NCBI RefSeq assembly: GCF_000230975.2
Contig: NC_021172.1
Coordinates: 1,116,001-1,180,000 of the forward strand
Reading direction: 5' to 3'
Source: Hyphomicrobium denitrificans 1NES1
GTDB taxonomy: Bacteria > Pseudomonadota > Alphaproteobacteria > Rhizobiales > Hyphomicrobiaceae
DNA length: 64,000 nucleotides
In this document: piece after piece, positions 56,546 through 64,000 of the stretch
How positions within the stretch are numbered: position 1 is the stretch's first letter
Layout: the number at the start of each line of letters is the position of its first letter
Made by a program: the position numbers and the translations under genes
The notes under the pieces: generated by a model
What the model saw: the letters and a program-made list of their open reading frames with translations, nothing else
Told to the model about the DNA's origin: nothing
Databases searched by the model: none

Positions 56546-57607
56546 CTAGTTGGTCAGATTGACCATGCGCTCGACAGCGCGGCGGGCACGAAGCGCAACA
56601 TCGGGATCGACCGTCACCTCGTGGCGCATGTTGACGAGGCTGTCGTAGATATTCTCAAGGCTGATCCGCTTCATATGCGGGCAGAGGTTGCACGGCCGGA
56701 TGAATTCGACATCCGGCGTTTGGATCGCGACGTTGGACGCCATCGAACATTCGGTGACGAGCATGACCTTCCGGGGGCGCTTGTCCTTTACCCACTGAAT
56801 CATTCCAGACGTCGAACCGGTGAAGTCGGCGGTGGCGATGACGTCCGGCGGGCATTCAGGGTGCGCAATGATCTTGAGACCCGGTTCCGCAGCGCGCATA
56901 CTTTCGAGTTCTTCGCCCGTGAAGCGCTCGTGAACCTCGCAGGCGCCCTTCCAGGCGATGACCTCGACCTTCGTCTGCGATTGCACCCATTTCGCCAGAT
57001 ACTGATCAGGGATGCACAGAACGCGCGGTGCGCCGAGGCTCTCGACGACCTTCACGGCGTTAGACGATGTGCACGTGATATCGCACTCGGCTTTCACGGC
57101 CGCCGACGTGTTGACGTACGTCACAATCGGCACGCCCGGATAGGCTTCGCGCAGCATTTGGACGTCTTCGGGTGTGATGGACGATGCGAGCGAGCAGCCG
57201 GCGCGCATATCGGGAATCAAAACAGTCTTGTTTGGCGACAACAGCTTCGAGGTTTCGGCCATGAAGTGTACGCCGGCCTGAACGATGACCTTTGCGTCCG
57301 TGCGTGCGGCCTCCTTGGCGAGTTGCAGCGAGTCGCCGCGGAAATCGGCGACGCAGTGGAAAATCTCCGGCGTCATGTAGTTGTGCGCCAGGATGACGGC
57401 ATTGCGCTGGGCTTTGAGCTCATTGATCGATTTGATCAGGGGCGCGTAGTGGGGCCATTCCATCGGCGTGACGACGTGCTTTACGCGCGCGTAGAACGGT
57501 CCCATCTCGGCTTCGAGCGCCTTGGACCAGGAATAGGCAGGAACGGCGTTCCCCGCCGGCCGCGGAGCGGTGGTGGACTTCGCCATTCTCTCAAGGGTTG
57601 AAACCAT
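56546..57607 (-). CDS. nadA: Quinolinate synthase
   Basis: NadA condenses iminoaspartate with dihydroxyacetone phosphate to form quinolinate. The 353-residue protein shows the family layout: [28 protein letters not shown] N-domain, RAGCSLASS, and the [4Fe-4S] cysteines in GCSLA, VTECSM and [11 protein letters not shown]. First gene of the nadABC operon; two matching palindromes lie in its upstream region, and a NadQ-like regulator gene is next to it. Start at ATG 57607. Confidence 0.96.
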   Translation of the reverse strand: MVSTLERMAKSTTAPRPAGNAVPAYSWSKALEAEMGPFYARVKHVVTPMEWPHYAPLIKSINELKAQRNAVILAHNYMTPEIFHCVADFRGDSLQLAKEAARTDAKVIVQAGVHFMAETSKLLSPNKTVLIPDMRAGCSLASSITPEDVQMLREAYPGVPIVTYVNTSAAVKAECDITCTSSNAVKVVESLGAPRVLCIPDQYLAKWVQSQTKVEVIAWKGACEVHERFTGEELESMRAAEPGLKIIAHPECPPDVIATADFTGSTSGMIQWVKDKRPRKVMLVTECSMASNVAIQTPDVEFIRPCNLCPHMKRISLENIYDSLVNMRHEVTVDPDVALRARRAVERMVNLTN

Positions 57608-57628
57608 TGACCTGCCTCCCGATAATAG

Positions 57629-57653
57629 ATATATGCTCTAAGCGAGCATATAT
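57629..57653. promoter_or_regulatory. Palindromic operator 1 upstream of nadA (probable NadQ site)
   Basis: ATATATGCTC-TAAGC-GAGCATATAT, perfect 10-bp arms around 5 bp, lies 22 bp before the nadA start codon. The core TGCTC-N5-GAGCA is shared with a second copy at 57701-57719. Proximity to the start codon fits repression by occlusion of the promoter. Confidence 0.8.
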
Positions 57654-57700
57654 GGAATAAAAACAACGTCGGCGTACCCACCTACTCGCCGGCGATCAGA

Positions 57701-57719
57701 AATGCTCGGCCTGAGCATT
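57701..57719. promoter_or_regulatory. Palindromic operator 2 upstream of nadA (probable NadQ site)
   Basis: AATGCTC-GGCCT-GAGCATT, a perfect 7-bp inverted repeat with the same 5-bp spacing and the same ATGCTC/GAGCAT arms as operator 1. The dyad centres are 69 bp apart. Two sites could support cooperative binding or a DNA loop. Confidence 0.75.
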
Positions 57720-57804
57720 CCTGAACACCATTAACATAGTGCAGTTGGAAACAGATTTCCAGGGCGACGGTTCCGCCAACCCTGGATGATGCGCGTCGTA
57801 GTGG

Positions 57805-58860
57805 TCAGTTCCGGCTCGGCGGAGCCGAAACCCTGACGCCTGGAGCCGGGCGCTCCAACAGAACGTCGCGACGGAAGCGGAACAGCTTGGCTGGCCTGCC
57901 GCCTGTTCTGGTTTTCACGTCGCCCGTCGGCTCGACGAGGCCCGCGCCTTCGACGAGTCGGCGGAAGTTCTGCTTGTGCAGATGCGGGCCGAGAATGGCT
58001 TCGACCGTCTTCTGCAGCTCGTACAGCGTAAATTCATCCGGCATCAACTCGAAGACGACCGGGCGATATTTGATTTTTGAACGTGTGCGGCTGATCGCAG
58101 TCGCGAGAATGCGCCGATGATCCGACTGCATCGGAAGCCCGAGTTTTGGGCGCTCGCTCCATTCGCGTGCGGCGCTCCGGCCATCGCGCAGCGCTTCATC
58201 CACGAGTCCGGCTTCGTAAAGCATCTCGAAGCGTTCGAGCACCTTTTCCTCGTCCCACGCCATACCGTCGAGACCGAAGCAGATGCGGACGCGGTCGGCC
58301 CGCGGAATTGGCGATTGGATCGTCTTCGGAAGATGTGGTTTTTCCGCCCACACCTTCAAACGCGGTTCAATTTCATGCGCGATGATCTCGGGTCTGCCGC
58401 GGCGCCAGTCTTCCCAAGGAAAATACTGATACCAGCTCCGCCAGACGCCGTTCGTCAGGCCGTGGTGGCCGACGGCCTGAGTCAATGCGAGGTACCCGAT
58501 CGAAACGACATGTGGTGCCGTATCATCTGGTTCGGCATGGCGTCCGCGGTCCGCGAACGTATAAAGCTGTTCAGCGTAGCCGAGATCGAGCCCCGTCTGA
58601 TCGTGGACCCAGGCTCTTAGCCCGCTTTCCAGAGTACGATGTTCAATTGGATTGAATGGACCAAACGGAAGGATGTCGGTCGCACCGATACGATCTGCAT
58701 CGCCGCGCACGACAAGCGCGACGGGCTCGTTCTCGGCTACAGCTACGATTGCCGCATTAAGGCCGATGCCGACGGAAAGAGATTGCTCCGCGTCGGCGTC
58801 GGGAGTCCGATGAGACGTCTCAGGCGTCGGTTTTCTCCGGCCAGAAAGTTCCATGTTCAT
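57805..58860 (-). CDS. nadQ: NadQ-like regulator (degenerate Nudix + winged helix)
   Basis: A 351-residue protein with an N-terminal Nudix-like domain (about residues 28-150). The Nudix box is degenerate: GPFNPIEHRTLESGLRAWVH lacks the REUxEE catalytic residues, so hydrolysis is unlikely. The C-terminal part (about 180-340) looks like a winged-helix region (FTLYELQKTVEAILGPHLHK). This is the architecture of NrtR/NadQ (COG4111) regulators of NAD genes, which sense NAD derivatives. It lies directly next to nadABC with two palindromic operators between. From knowledge of alphaproteobacterial NAD regulons I infer that it represses nadABC. The symbol is tentative. Confidence 0.75.
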   Translation of the reverse strand: MNMELSGRRKPTPETSHRTPDADAEQSLSVGIGLNAAIVAVAENEPVALVVRGDADRIGATDILPFGPFNPIEHRTLESGLRAWVHDQTGLDLGYAEQLYTFADRGRHAEPDDTAPHVVSIGYLALTQAVGHHGLTNGVWRSWYQYFPWEDWRRGRPEIIAHEIEPRLKVWAEKPHLPKTIQSPIPRADRVRICFGLDGMAWDEEKVLERFEMLYEAGLVDEALRDGRSAAREWSERPKLGLPMQSDHRRILATAISRTRSKIKYRPVVFELMPDEFTLYELQKTVEAILGPHLHKQNFRRLVEGAGLVEPTGDVKTRTGGRPAKLFRFRRDVLLERPAPGVRVSAPPSRN

Positions 58861-58970
58861 CTAAGTCTTCCCCGTGCTCCCCATGAGGCGAGCTAGTGGG
58901 GGATCGTGGCGAATTTCAGATAACCTGCACAACTAAAAAACTGCGCGTCTGCCGCAAAACGGCCCGAATG

Positions 58971-59579
58971 TCAGAGACGGCAGAGTGTTTTGAATTCATC
59001 GATAAAACGGGCTTGCGCATCGTTCGTAGAATATGGCGTGAGCGTCCTAAGTTCCCGATCGATTGCATCCGGCAATGCTGGGCGGCCGAAAAAGCGCTCA
59101 GCTTCCGAGGGTTCGAAGCCGGCGAGTGTTATTGCTTCGTAATATGCCGCGATGGTGTCTGCGCGCTTGATGGCCGAAACGACGTAGGCGTCCATTCGGC
59201 CTAAACCGAAGCGATCGTAGATTGCGGCGAGCAGCTTCTGTTCGAAAGCCTTGTAGTCGAGGCCGATCGCAGCTTTGAACGGGCTGATCAAATCCCCAAT
59301 GACATATTCCGGTGCGTCGTGAAGAAGTGCGGCGCAGAGTTCGCGCGCTCCGAATTGGGGTTCGATCGTTCTGACGATATCGGTAACGACGAGGCTGTGC
59401 TGGGCGACGGAAAATGCGTGATTTCCGACGGTTTGCCCATTCCAGCGCGCAACGCGCGCGAGCCCGTGCGCGATATCCTCGATTTCGATATCCTCAGCCT
59501 GCGGCGCCAGGAGATCGAGACGCCGGCCTGACAACATACGCTGCCATGCCCTCGTGGGGAGTTTTTCTTCGGAGTTCAT
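58971..59579 (-). CDS. HD-domain phosphohydrolase (YfbR-like)
   Basis: A 202-residue protein of the HD-domain superfamily. AVAQHSLVVTDIV (near residues 55-67) and the metal motif LLHDAPEYVIGDL (H-D pair at about 80) fit YfbR-type 5'-nucleotidases and related enzymes. The last residues are helical. The ATG at 59579 overlaps the stop of tag (ATGA), so it is translated after it. A role in nucleotide pool cleansing would match its DNA-repair neighbour, but this is inferred. Confidence 0.82.
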   Translation of the reverse strand: MNSEEKLPTRAWQRMLSGRRLDLLAPQAEDIEIEDIAHGLARVARWNGQTVGNHAFSVAQHSLVVTDIVRTIEPQFGARELCAALLHDAPEYVIGDLISPFKAAIGLDYKAFEQKLLAAIYDRFGLGRMDAYVVSAIKRADTIAAYYEAITLAGFEPSEAERFFGRPALPDAIDRELRTLTPYSTNDAQARFIDEFKTLCRL

Positions 59580-60187
59580 AAGCCTCTGATCTTGAGGGTC
59601 TTCTGAAGTTTGGTGCAAGGCGCGTGACGAAAGCAGGAGATGACGTGGTCGTTGACCATGCCTGTCGATTGCATGAAGGCGTAGAGCGTCGTCGAGCCGA
59701 CGAAGCGGAAGCCCGCGGCTTTCAGAGCTTTACTCATCTGTTTCGAGTCCTCCGTTTCGGTCGGAGCGTCCTTGAAATTCTTTAGGCTGTTGACGATCGG
59801 ACGGCCGTCGATCAATCCCCAGATGAAGCGCGAGAAGGGCATGCGCTCGCTGAGCGCGAGGTATGCCTTGGCGTTCGAGATCGTCGCCTCGATCTTGGCG
59901 CGGTTGCGGATGATGCCTTCATCATTCATCAGGCGGACGATATCGCGCTCGGTGAAACGCGCAATACGAGCCGCATCGAAGTCATGAAACGCCTTGCGGA
60001 AGTTCTCGCGCTTTCGAAGGATCGTGATCCACGATAGGCCGGCCTGGAAGCCTTCGAGCGTCAGCTTCTCGAAGAGTGCCCGATCGTCGGTCATCGGTAC
60101 ACCCCATTCTTCGTCATGGTAGCGCGCGTATTCCGTGCCGGTTGCGCCCGCCCAGGGGCAGCGTTCGCGCTCGTTTCGTGCGCTCAT
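59576..60187 (-). CDS. tag: DNA-3-methyladenine glycosylase I
   Basis: Tag excises 3-methyladenine from alkylated DNA. The 203-residue protein begins with RCPWAGATGTEYARYHDEEW (residues about 8-27), which contains the typical N-terminal zinc Cys and substrate-pocket residues. LEGFQAGLSWITILRKRENFR is the helix-hairpin-helix-like region, and CFRHAPC near the end supplies zinc ligands. It overlaps ygfZ upstream and the HD gene downstream, each by 4 bp, giving a three-gene operon. Confidence 0.95.
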   Translation of the reverse strand: MSARNERERCPWAGATGTEYARYHDEEWGVPMTDDRALFEKLTLEGFQAGLSWITILRKRENFRKAFHDFDAARIARFTERDIVRLMNDEGIIRNRAKIEATISNAKAYLALSERMPFSRFIWGLIDGRPIVNSLKNFKDAPTETEDSKQMSKALKAAGFRFVGSTTLYAFMQSTGMVNDHVISCFRHAPCTKLQKTLKIRGL

Positions 60188-61080
60188 GACTGCAACGTCG
60201 CCGACGGGCGTGCCGCAGCGGATGCGCGGTAGCGGGCGAGCGCTTCAGGATCGATGTCGATCGTCGTGCCGCCAGCTTTCAATCGCTGATTTTTGTCTAG
60301 CGCTTCGGCGGCTCGATCGAGGCGAACCATCGCGAGGGCGTGCCTGCCGTCAACGGTGCCGATGCGACCGATCGCGATCTCGCCAAGGTGTATTTCGGCG
60401 CCTGAGCTGAGCGGAGCTGCAGCGGAGACCTTCACGACGCGCTTGCGCACGACCGTCTTGTTCTGCATCCGCGCGACGACTTCCTGTCCGACATAGCAGC
60501 CCTTCGTAAAAGAGACGCCGTTGAACAGATCGAAGTCAGCCTCGTGCGGATAGGCATCGCCGAATTCGTAGTCCTTGCCGCCTTCCGGAACACCGAGCCG
60601 GACGCGCAGCGCGTCGTAATCGATGTGGGCGAGTTCGACGACCTGTGCATCGGGCGGCGGAGGCGACTGCATCAGCCATCTGATGCCCATCGACGGATGA
60701 CGCGGGTCCTTGAAATGAACGCATGTGCGCGTTCCCGTGAGCGCAGCGGCTCCGTCGTCCCAAACTGCGTAAACCGCAAAGCTTGGCGACTCGTCGGTTA
60801 TCGTGACGTTGGCGCGGAGCTTGTACATCGTCAGTCGCTTGACGAGATCGGCAGCCTTGCTTGCGGTGACATCGAGCAAATACCCCGTCTCGGTCCGAAC
60901 GACGAAGAAATCGAACAGGATCTTGCCTTGCGGCGACAGCAAGCCGGCATGGCGGGCGTCGCCGAGTTTCAGACCTTCGATCTCGTTCGTGACGAGGCTC
61001 TGTAACAATTTTTCGCTGTCGGCGCCATCAATGCGTATGACGCCGCGGTCGGTGAGTCGCGCGATCTTTACGCTAGACAT
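60184..61080 (-). CDS. ygfZ: Folate-binding protein YgfZ (GcvT-like)
   Basis: YgfZ is a tetrahydrofolate-dependent factor in Fe-S cluster assembly or repair. The 298-residue protein resembles GcvT but is shorter. The key signature K-G-C-Y-x-G-Q-E is present as FTKGCYVGQEVVARMQ near residue 207. RIDGADSEKLLQSLVTNEIE at the N-terminus also matches. I use the ATG at 61080 (MSSVKIARL). It is divergent from the dihydroorotase gene, with 83 bp between. It heads a ygfZ-tag-HD operon. Confidence 0.93.
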   Translation of the reverse strand: MSSVKIARLTDRGVIRIDGADSEKLLQSLVTNEIEGLKLGDARHAGLLSPQGKILFDFFVVRTETGYLLDVTASKAADLVKRLTMYKLRANVTITDESPSFAVYAVWDDGAAALTGTRTCVHFKDPRHPSMGIRWLMQSPPPPDAQVVELAHIDYDALRVRLGVPEGGKDYEFGDAYPHEADFDLFNGVSFTKGCYVGQEVVARMQNKTVVRKRVVKVSAAAPLSSGAEIHLGEIAIGRIGTVDGRHALAMVRLDRAAEALDKNQRLKAGGTTIDIDPEALARYRASAAARPSATLQS

Positions 61081-61163
61081 AGGCTCTCGCCTCGATTGCA
61101 AACGGAGTGAGAGTTACGTATGCGGGGTTCCAGCCGAAGGCAAGTGTGAGGAGCGCCGCAAAA

Positions 61164-62498
61164 ATGGCCGATACGTTCGATGTCTTGATCCGAGGCGCAA
61201 CGGTCGTCAACCATGACGGGGAGGGCGTCCGCGATATTGCGATTTCGGGCGACAGAATTGCGGCGATCGGGAGCCTCGGCGCCGCAAAAGCGGCGGAGAT
61301 CATCGACGCTGGGGGCCTCCATATTCTACCGGGCGTCATCGATACGCAGGTGCATTTTCGCGAGCCGGGCCTCGAGCACAAAGAGGATCTCGAGACGGGG
61401 AGCCGTGCGGCGGTCGCCGGCGGCGTGACGGCCGTTTTCGAGATGCCGAACACGAAGCCGCTGACGACGAGCGCGGAGACGCTTGCCGACAAGGTTCGCC
61501 GTGCGCGCCACCGCATGTTCTCCGACTTTGCCTTCTTCGTCGGCGGTACGCGCGACAATATTTCTGAAATTCCGAATCTCGAAAAGCTCGAAGCATCGGC
61601 CGGTATCAAGGTTTTCATGGGCTCGTCGACCGGCGACCTCCTTGTCGACGAGGAAGCTGCACTCGACCGGATCATCGCCGGGATTTCCCGGCGTGCTTCA
61701 TTCCATGCCGAGGACGAAGCGCGGCTCAAGGCGCGGATGCATCTGCGCCGTAAAGGCGATCCGTCTTCGCACCCCGAATGGCGCGATCCCGAAGCCGCCC
61801 TGATCGCAACGAAGCGACTCGTCGGTCTCGCCGAGAAGCATGGCAAGCGCGTGCATGTCCTGCACGTCTCGACGGCGGAGGAGATGGATTTTCTGCGCGA
61901 CCACAAATCCTACGCAACAGTCGAAGTCACGCCGCACCATCTGACGCTGCAAGCGCCGGAATGCTATGAGCGCTTCGGTGCTTACGCGCAAATGAACCCG
62001 CCCGTCCGCGATGCGCGTCACAGGGCAGCCATATGGGACGCACTGCAATCCGGCGTGGTCGACGTTCTGGGCTCGGATCACGCGCCCCACACGCGGGAAG
62101 AAAAAGAGCACGCCTATCCCGATACCCATTCCGGCATGACAGGCGTGCAGACGCTGGTGCCGACCATGCTCGATCATGTGAACGCAGGGCGGCTGTCGCT
62201 GCAGCGCCTGGTCGATTTGACGAGTCACGGTCCGCAGCGGCTATTCGGCATCAGGAACAAGGGGCGCATCGCCGTTGGCTATGACGCCGATCTAACCATC
62301 GTCGACCTGAAGCGCAGGGTGAGGATATCGAACGACTGGATCGAAAGCCGCTGTGCCTGGACACCGTACGATGGCGCCACGGTTACGGGGTGGCCGGTCG
62401 GGACGTTCGTTCGCGGCCACAAAGCGATGTGGGAGGGGGAAATCATCGGGCCCGCGCGTGGCGAGCCCGTGCAGTTTCTCGAAGGCTTCGTCCGCTGA
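61164..62498 (+). CDS. pyrC: Dihydroorotase (type I), altered first metal-binding His
   Basis: Dihydroorotase closes the pyrimidine ring at the third step of UMP synthesis. The 444-residue amidohydrolase-fold protein has VIDTQVHFREPGLEHKEDLE near residue 60, VFEMPNTKPL, the later His segments SFHAEDEA and VLHVSTAEEM, and SDHAPHT with the catalytic Asp. The canonical D-x-H-x-H-x-R pattern reads D-T-Q-V-H-F-R, so Gln replaces the first zinc-ligand His. Enzymes with this change are common in alphaproteobacteria, but whether this one is active cannot be read from sequence. Start at ATG 61164 with GAGGAG upstream. Confidence 0.88.
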   Translation: MADTFDVLIRGATVVNHDGEGVRDIAISGDRIAAIGSLGAAKAAEIIDAGGLHILPGVIDTQVHFREPGLEHKEDLETGSRAAVAGGVTAVFEMPNTKPLTTSAETLADKVRRARHRMFSDFAFFVGGTRDNISEIPNLEKLEASAGIKVFMGSSTGDLLVDEEAALDRIIAGISRRASFHAEDEARLKARMHLRRKGDPSSHPEWRDPEAALIATKRLVGLAEKHGKRVHVLHVSTAEEMDFLRDHKSYATVEVTPHHLTLQAPECYERFGAYAQMNPPVRDARHRAAIWDALQSGVVDVLGSDHAPHTREEKEHAYPDTHSGMTGVQTLVPTMLDHVNAGRLSLQRLVDLTSHGPQRLFGIRNKGRIAVGYDADLTIVDLKRRVRISNDWIESRCAWTPYDGATVTGWPVGTFVRGHKAMWEGEIIGPARGEPVQFLEGFVR

Positions 62499-62523
62499 GG
62501 TCGGCGCGCGAAGCTCGGTCGCC

Positions 62524-63285
62524 TCAGCCTTCGTCGCCGGCCTTTGCAACCCGCGCCATGCCGGCCGTGAGGCGCTTCAGAACGTGTACGGTCGTTCCGA
62601 CACCCGCAAGAGACGCAAGGTGCGTGACGTTACCGTTGGTCATGCGGATGCAGCCCGACGATGTCGCGGTGCCGATCGAGCTGACGTCGTTCGTCCCATG
62701 GATGCGATAAAGCGTATTGCCGAGGTAGAGAGCCATCGCTCCGAGCGGATTGCGGATGCCACCCTCCATGTGAACGGGAAGTCCGGGCTTCCTAGCGCGC
62801 ATCTCTGCCGGCGGATACCAGTCGGGCCAAGCGACCTTGCGTGAAATCTTCTCGACGCCGGACCAGGCGAAGCCCTGCTTGCCGACGGCTATCGGATAGC
62901 GATAGGCGGTCGTTGATGACAGAACATAGTAGAGATGGCGGCCGGCCGTATCGATGATGATCGAGCCTGTGCCGTAACTATTGGGGAACGAGACCTTAGG
63001 CGGCGCCACGGCAGCGATATGCGGTCTGCCGCCGCCGGTCAGTGTTCCCGCGGTGCTCGCAGGCGAATGATCGTCGCCATCGTCGTATCTGCCGTTCTGC
63101 GGCCTTCCCCAGTCCCAGCCCATACCGAAGAGCGGTGTCGGTGCCGGTTCGGCGCGCGGGCTGCTGCGTTTCAATTTCTTGGGTGGGACGTATCCGTAGG
63201 TCTGTTCGAAGGGATGGACGGCGTAAGCTGGTGCGGTGATGGCGCAGCTCAAAATAGCGGCTGCAAGAATACTCATACACTTCAT
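62524..63285 (-). CDS. L,D-transpeptidase (YkuD domain)
   Basis: A 253-residue exported L,D-transpeptidase. Signal peptide MKCMSILAAAILSCAITAPA ends near AYA. A low-complexity linker (SSPRAEPAPTPLFG) leads to the YkuD domain. The catalytic motif is clear: HGTNDVSSIGTATSSGCIRM, with the active Cys near residue 221. It cross-links peptidoglycan stem peptides (3-3) or attaches proteins to the wall. The domain order matches the ErfK/YbiS group. It converges with pyrC. Confidence 0.93.
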   Translation of the reverse strand: MKCMSILAAAILSCAITAPAYAVHPFEQTYGYVPPKKLKRSSPRAEPAPTPLFGMGWDWGRPQNGRYDDGDDHSPASTAGTLTGGGRPHIAAVAPPKVSFPNSYGTGSIIIDTAGRHLYYVLSSTTAYRYPIAVGKQGFAWSGVEKISRKVAWPDWYPPAEMRARKPGLPVHMEGGIRNPLGAMALYLGNTLYRIHGTNDVSSIGTATSSGCIRMTNGNVTHLASLAGVGTTVHVLKRLTAGMARVAKAGDEG

Positions 63286-63409
63286 CAAACTGATCCTCAC
63301 TCCTCATCACGCGTGTGACGGGGGCGCAATAAAGCAAAAGGCAAGGTGGCGGCACCCCTCTGCGGCGATTCGCGGTGATTCGATATTGCGGCTTTCTTGC
63401 GGAGTGCCG

Positions 63410-63955
63410 TCACTCGATGCGCTTAAACATCAGCCAGTTGCCATCGGCGGTGATGACGAGGCACCACGACATCCAGCGTTTTTTCTCATGCATCTCAGCG
63501 GCTTTGGCCGGGCTGACGAGTCGGTAGAGATCAACCTCTTCCGATGGCGTCAGCTTGTCGAGGGGGCGCTCCGCCAGATACGGCCAGACGTAGAGCAGAT
63601 TGTTCTCGATGTCGCTGCCGAAGGGCTGCGTCGCGGGCGGCATGCTCAAAAGCTCGATCAGGGTCGCCAGAATCTCGTGGCCTTTGCCGTCCGCCGATTC
63701 CAGTTTAAGTGCCGCGACCGGATCGGTGACGCCCGGTATTCCGAGGTCCGGCGTCGTGCCGCTCATGTCGAAGACTGCCTTCAACTCGTCGATGTTGCCG
63801 GAGCGGGCTGCCGCAAGTATGGCATCGCGAAGATCGGCGACGTGTTCGGGAAGCTGCGATGTTTGCGCGCTTTCCTCAGCGGCGGCCTGCAAGACGTGGA
63901 CAAGCGCGGTGGGCGTCACTACGAGTAGAAGCAGAAGGATGATCTTTCGGATCAA
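63410..63955 (-). CDS. Hypothetical exported protein
   Basis: A 181-residue protein with an N-terminal signal sequence (IRKIILLLLLVVTPTALVHV) and a mostly helical, acidic mature part. AAARSGNIDELKAVFDMSGT suggests an ankyrin-like or helical-hairpin unit. EKKRWMSWCLVITADGNWLMF ends it. It resembles short periplasmic proteins seen across Hyphomicrobiales, but I do not recognise a family. It follows the L,D-transpeptidase gene on the same strand, with 124 bp between. Confidence 0.7.
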   Translation of the reverse strand: MIRKIILLLLLVVTPTALVHVLQAAAEESAQTSQLPEHVADLRDAILAAARSGNIDELKAVFDMSGTTPDLGIPGVTDPVAALKLESADGKGHEILATLIELLSMPPATQPFGSDIENNLLYVWPYLAERPLDKLTPSEEVDLYRLVSPAKAAEMHEKKRWMSWCLVITADGNWLMFKRIE

Positions 63956-64000
63956 CGGGGCATTGAAGCGCAGGCGGGACCGTCGCGCTTTTGAGGGGAG

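Overview
The window looks like chromosomal DNA of a GC-rich alphaproteobacterium of the order Hyphomicrobiales, plausibly a Hyphomicrobium-like methylotroph. This is inferred from gene content (PQQ biosynthesis beside an aerobic-type uptake hydrogenase, RpoH, TorF-like porin, NadQ-type regulation of nadABC) and from protein signatures I recognise. No database search was possible.

Left edge (1-4.1 kb): the start of a potassium P-type ATPase operon on the minus strand (a 27-residue membrane peptide, kdpF, then a kdpA that runs off the edge), a Sel1-repeat gene that appears broken by a frameshift, and a divergent pair of a MarR regulator and a small membrane protein with a perfect inverted repeat between them.

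Central block (4.1-26.3 kb): a nearly gap-free [NiFe] uptake hydrogenase locus, all on the plus strand. Two transcription units each have a sigma-54 -24/-12 element. Unit 1 is hupS-hupL-hupE-hupC, closed by a strong terminator. Unit 2 is hupD-F-G-H-I-J-K, hypA-B-C-D-E, hypX, hoxA, hupT, hupU, hupV, hypF. It holds the membrane-anchored respiratory enzyme, nickel uptake, all Ni-Fe(CN)2CO maturation factors, an oxygen-tolerant CO-ligand enzyme (HypX), and a full H2-sensing circuit (HupUV sensor, HupT kinase, HoxA activator).

PQQ block (26.7-29.7 kb): one open frame fuses PqqB to PqqC, followed by pqqE. No pqqA or pqqD is visible. A perfect FNR/FixK-type box lies about 115 bp upstream.

Right part (29.8-64 kb): ordinary housekeeping genes. 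These include tRNA-Glu(CTC), an RluD-type pseudouridine synthase, rpoH, a diacylglycerol-kinase family gene, an amidase, moaE-moaD, pgsA, an MscS-family channel, uvrC, two tandem secreted glucosaminidase-like proteins, a pteridine-reductase-like SDR, a TorF-type porin, RNase T2, an M20 peptidase, ppdK, nadC-nadB-nadA with two matching operator palindromes next to a NadQ-like regulator, an HD-domain gene, tag, ygfZ, dihydroorotase and an L,D-transpeptidase. An orphan stretch at 33.7-34.3 kb ends in a strong terminator and may encode a small RNA.

No IS element, prophage, CRISPR array or rRNA was seen.
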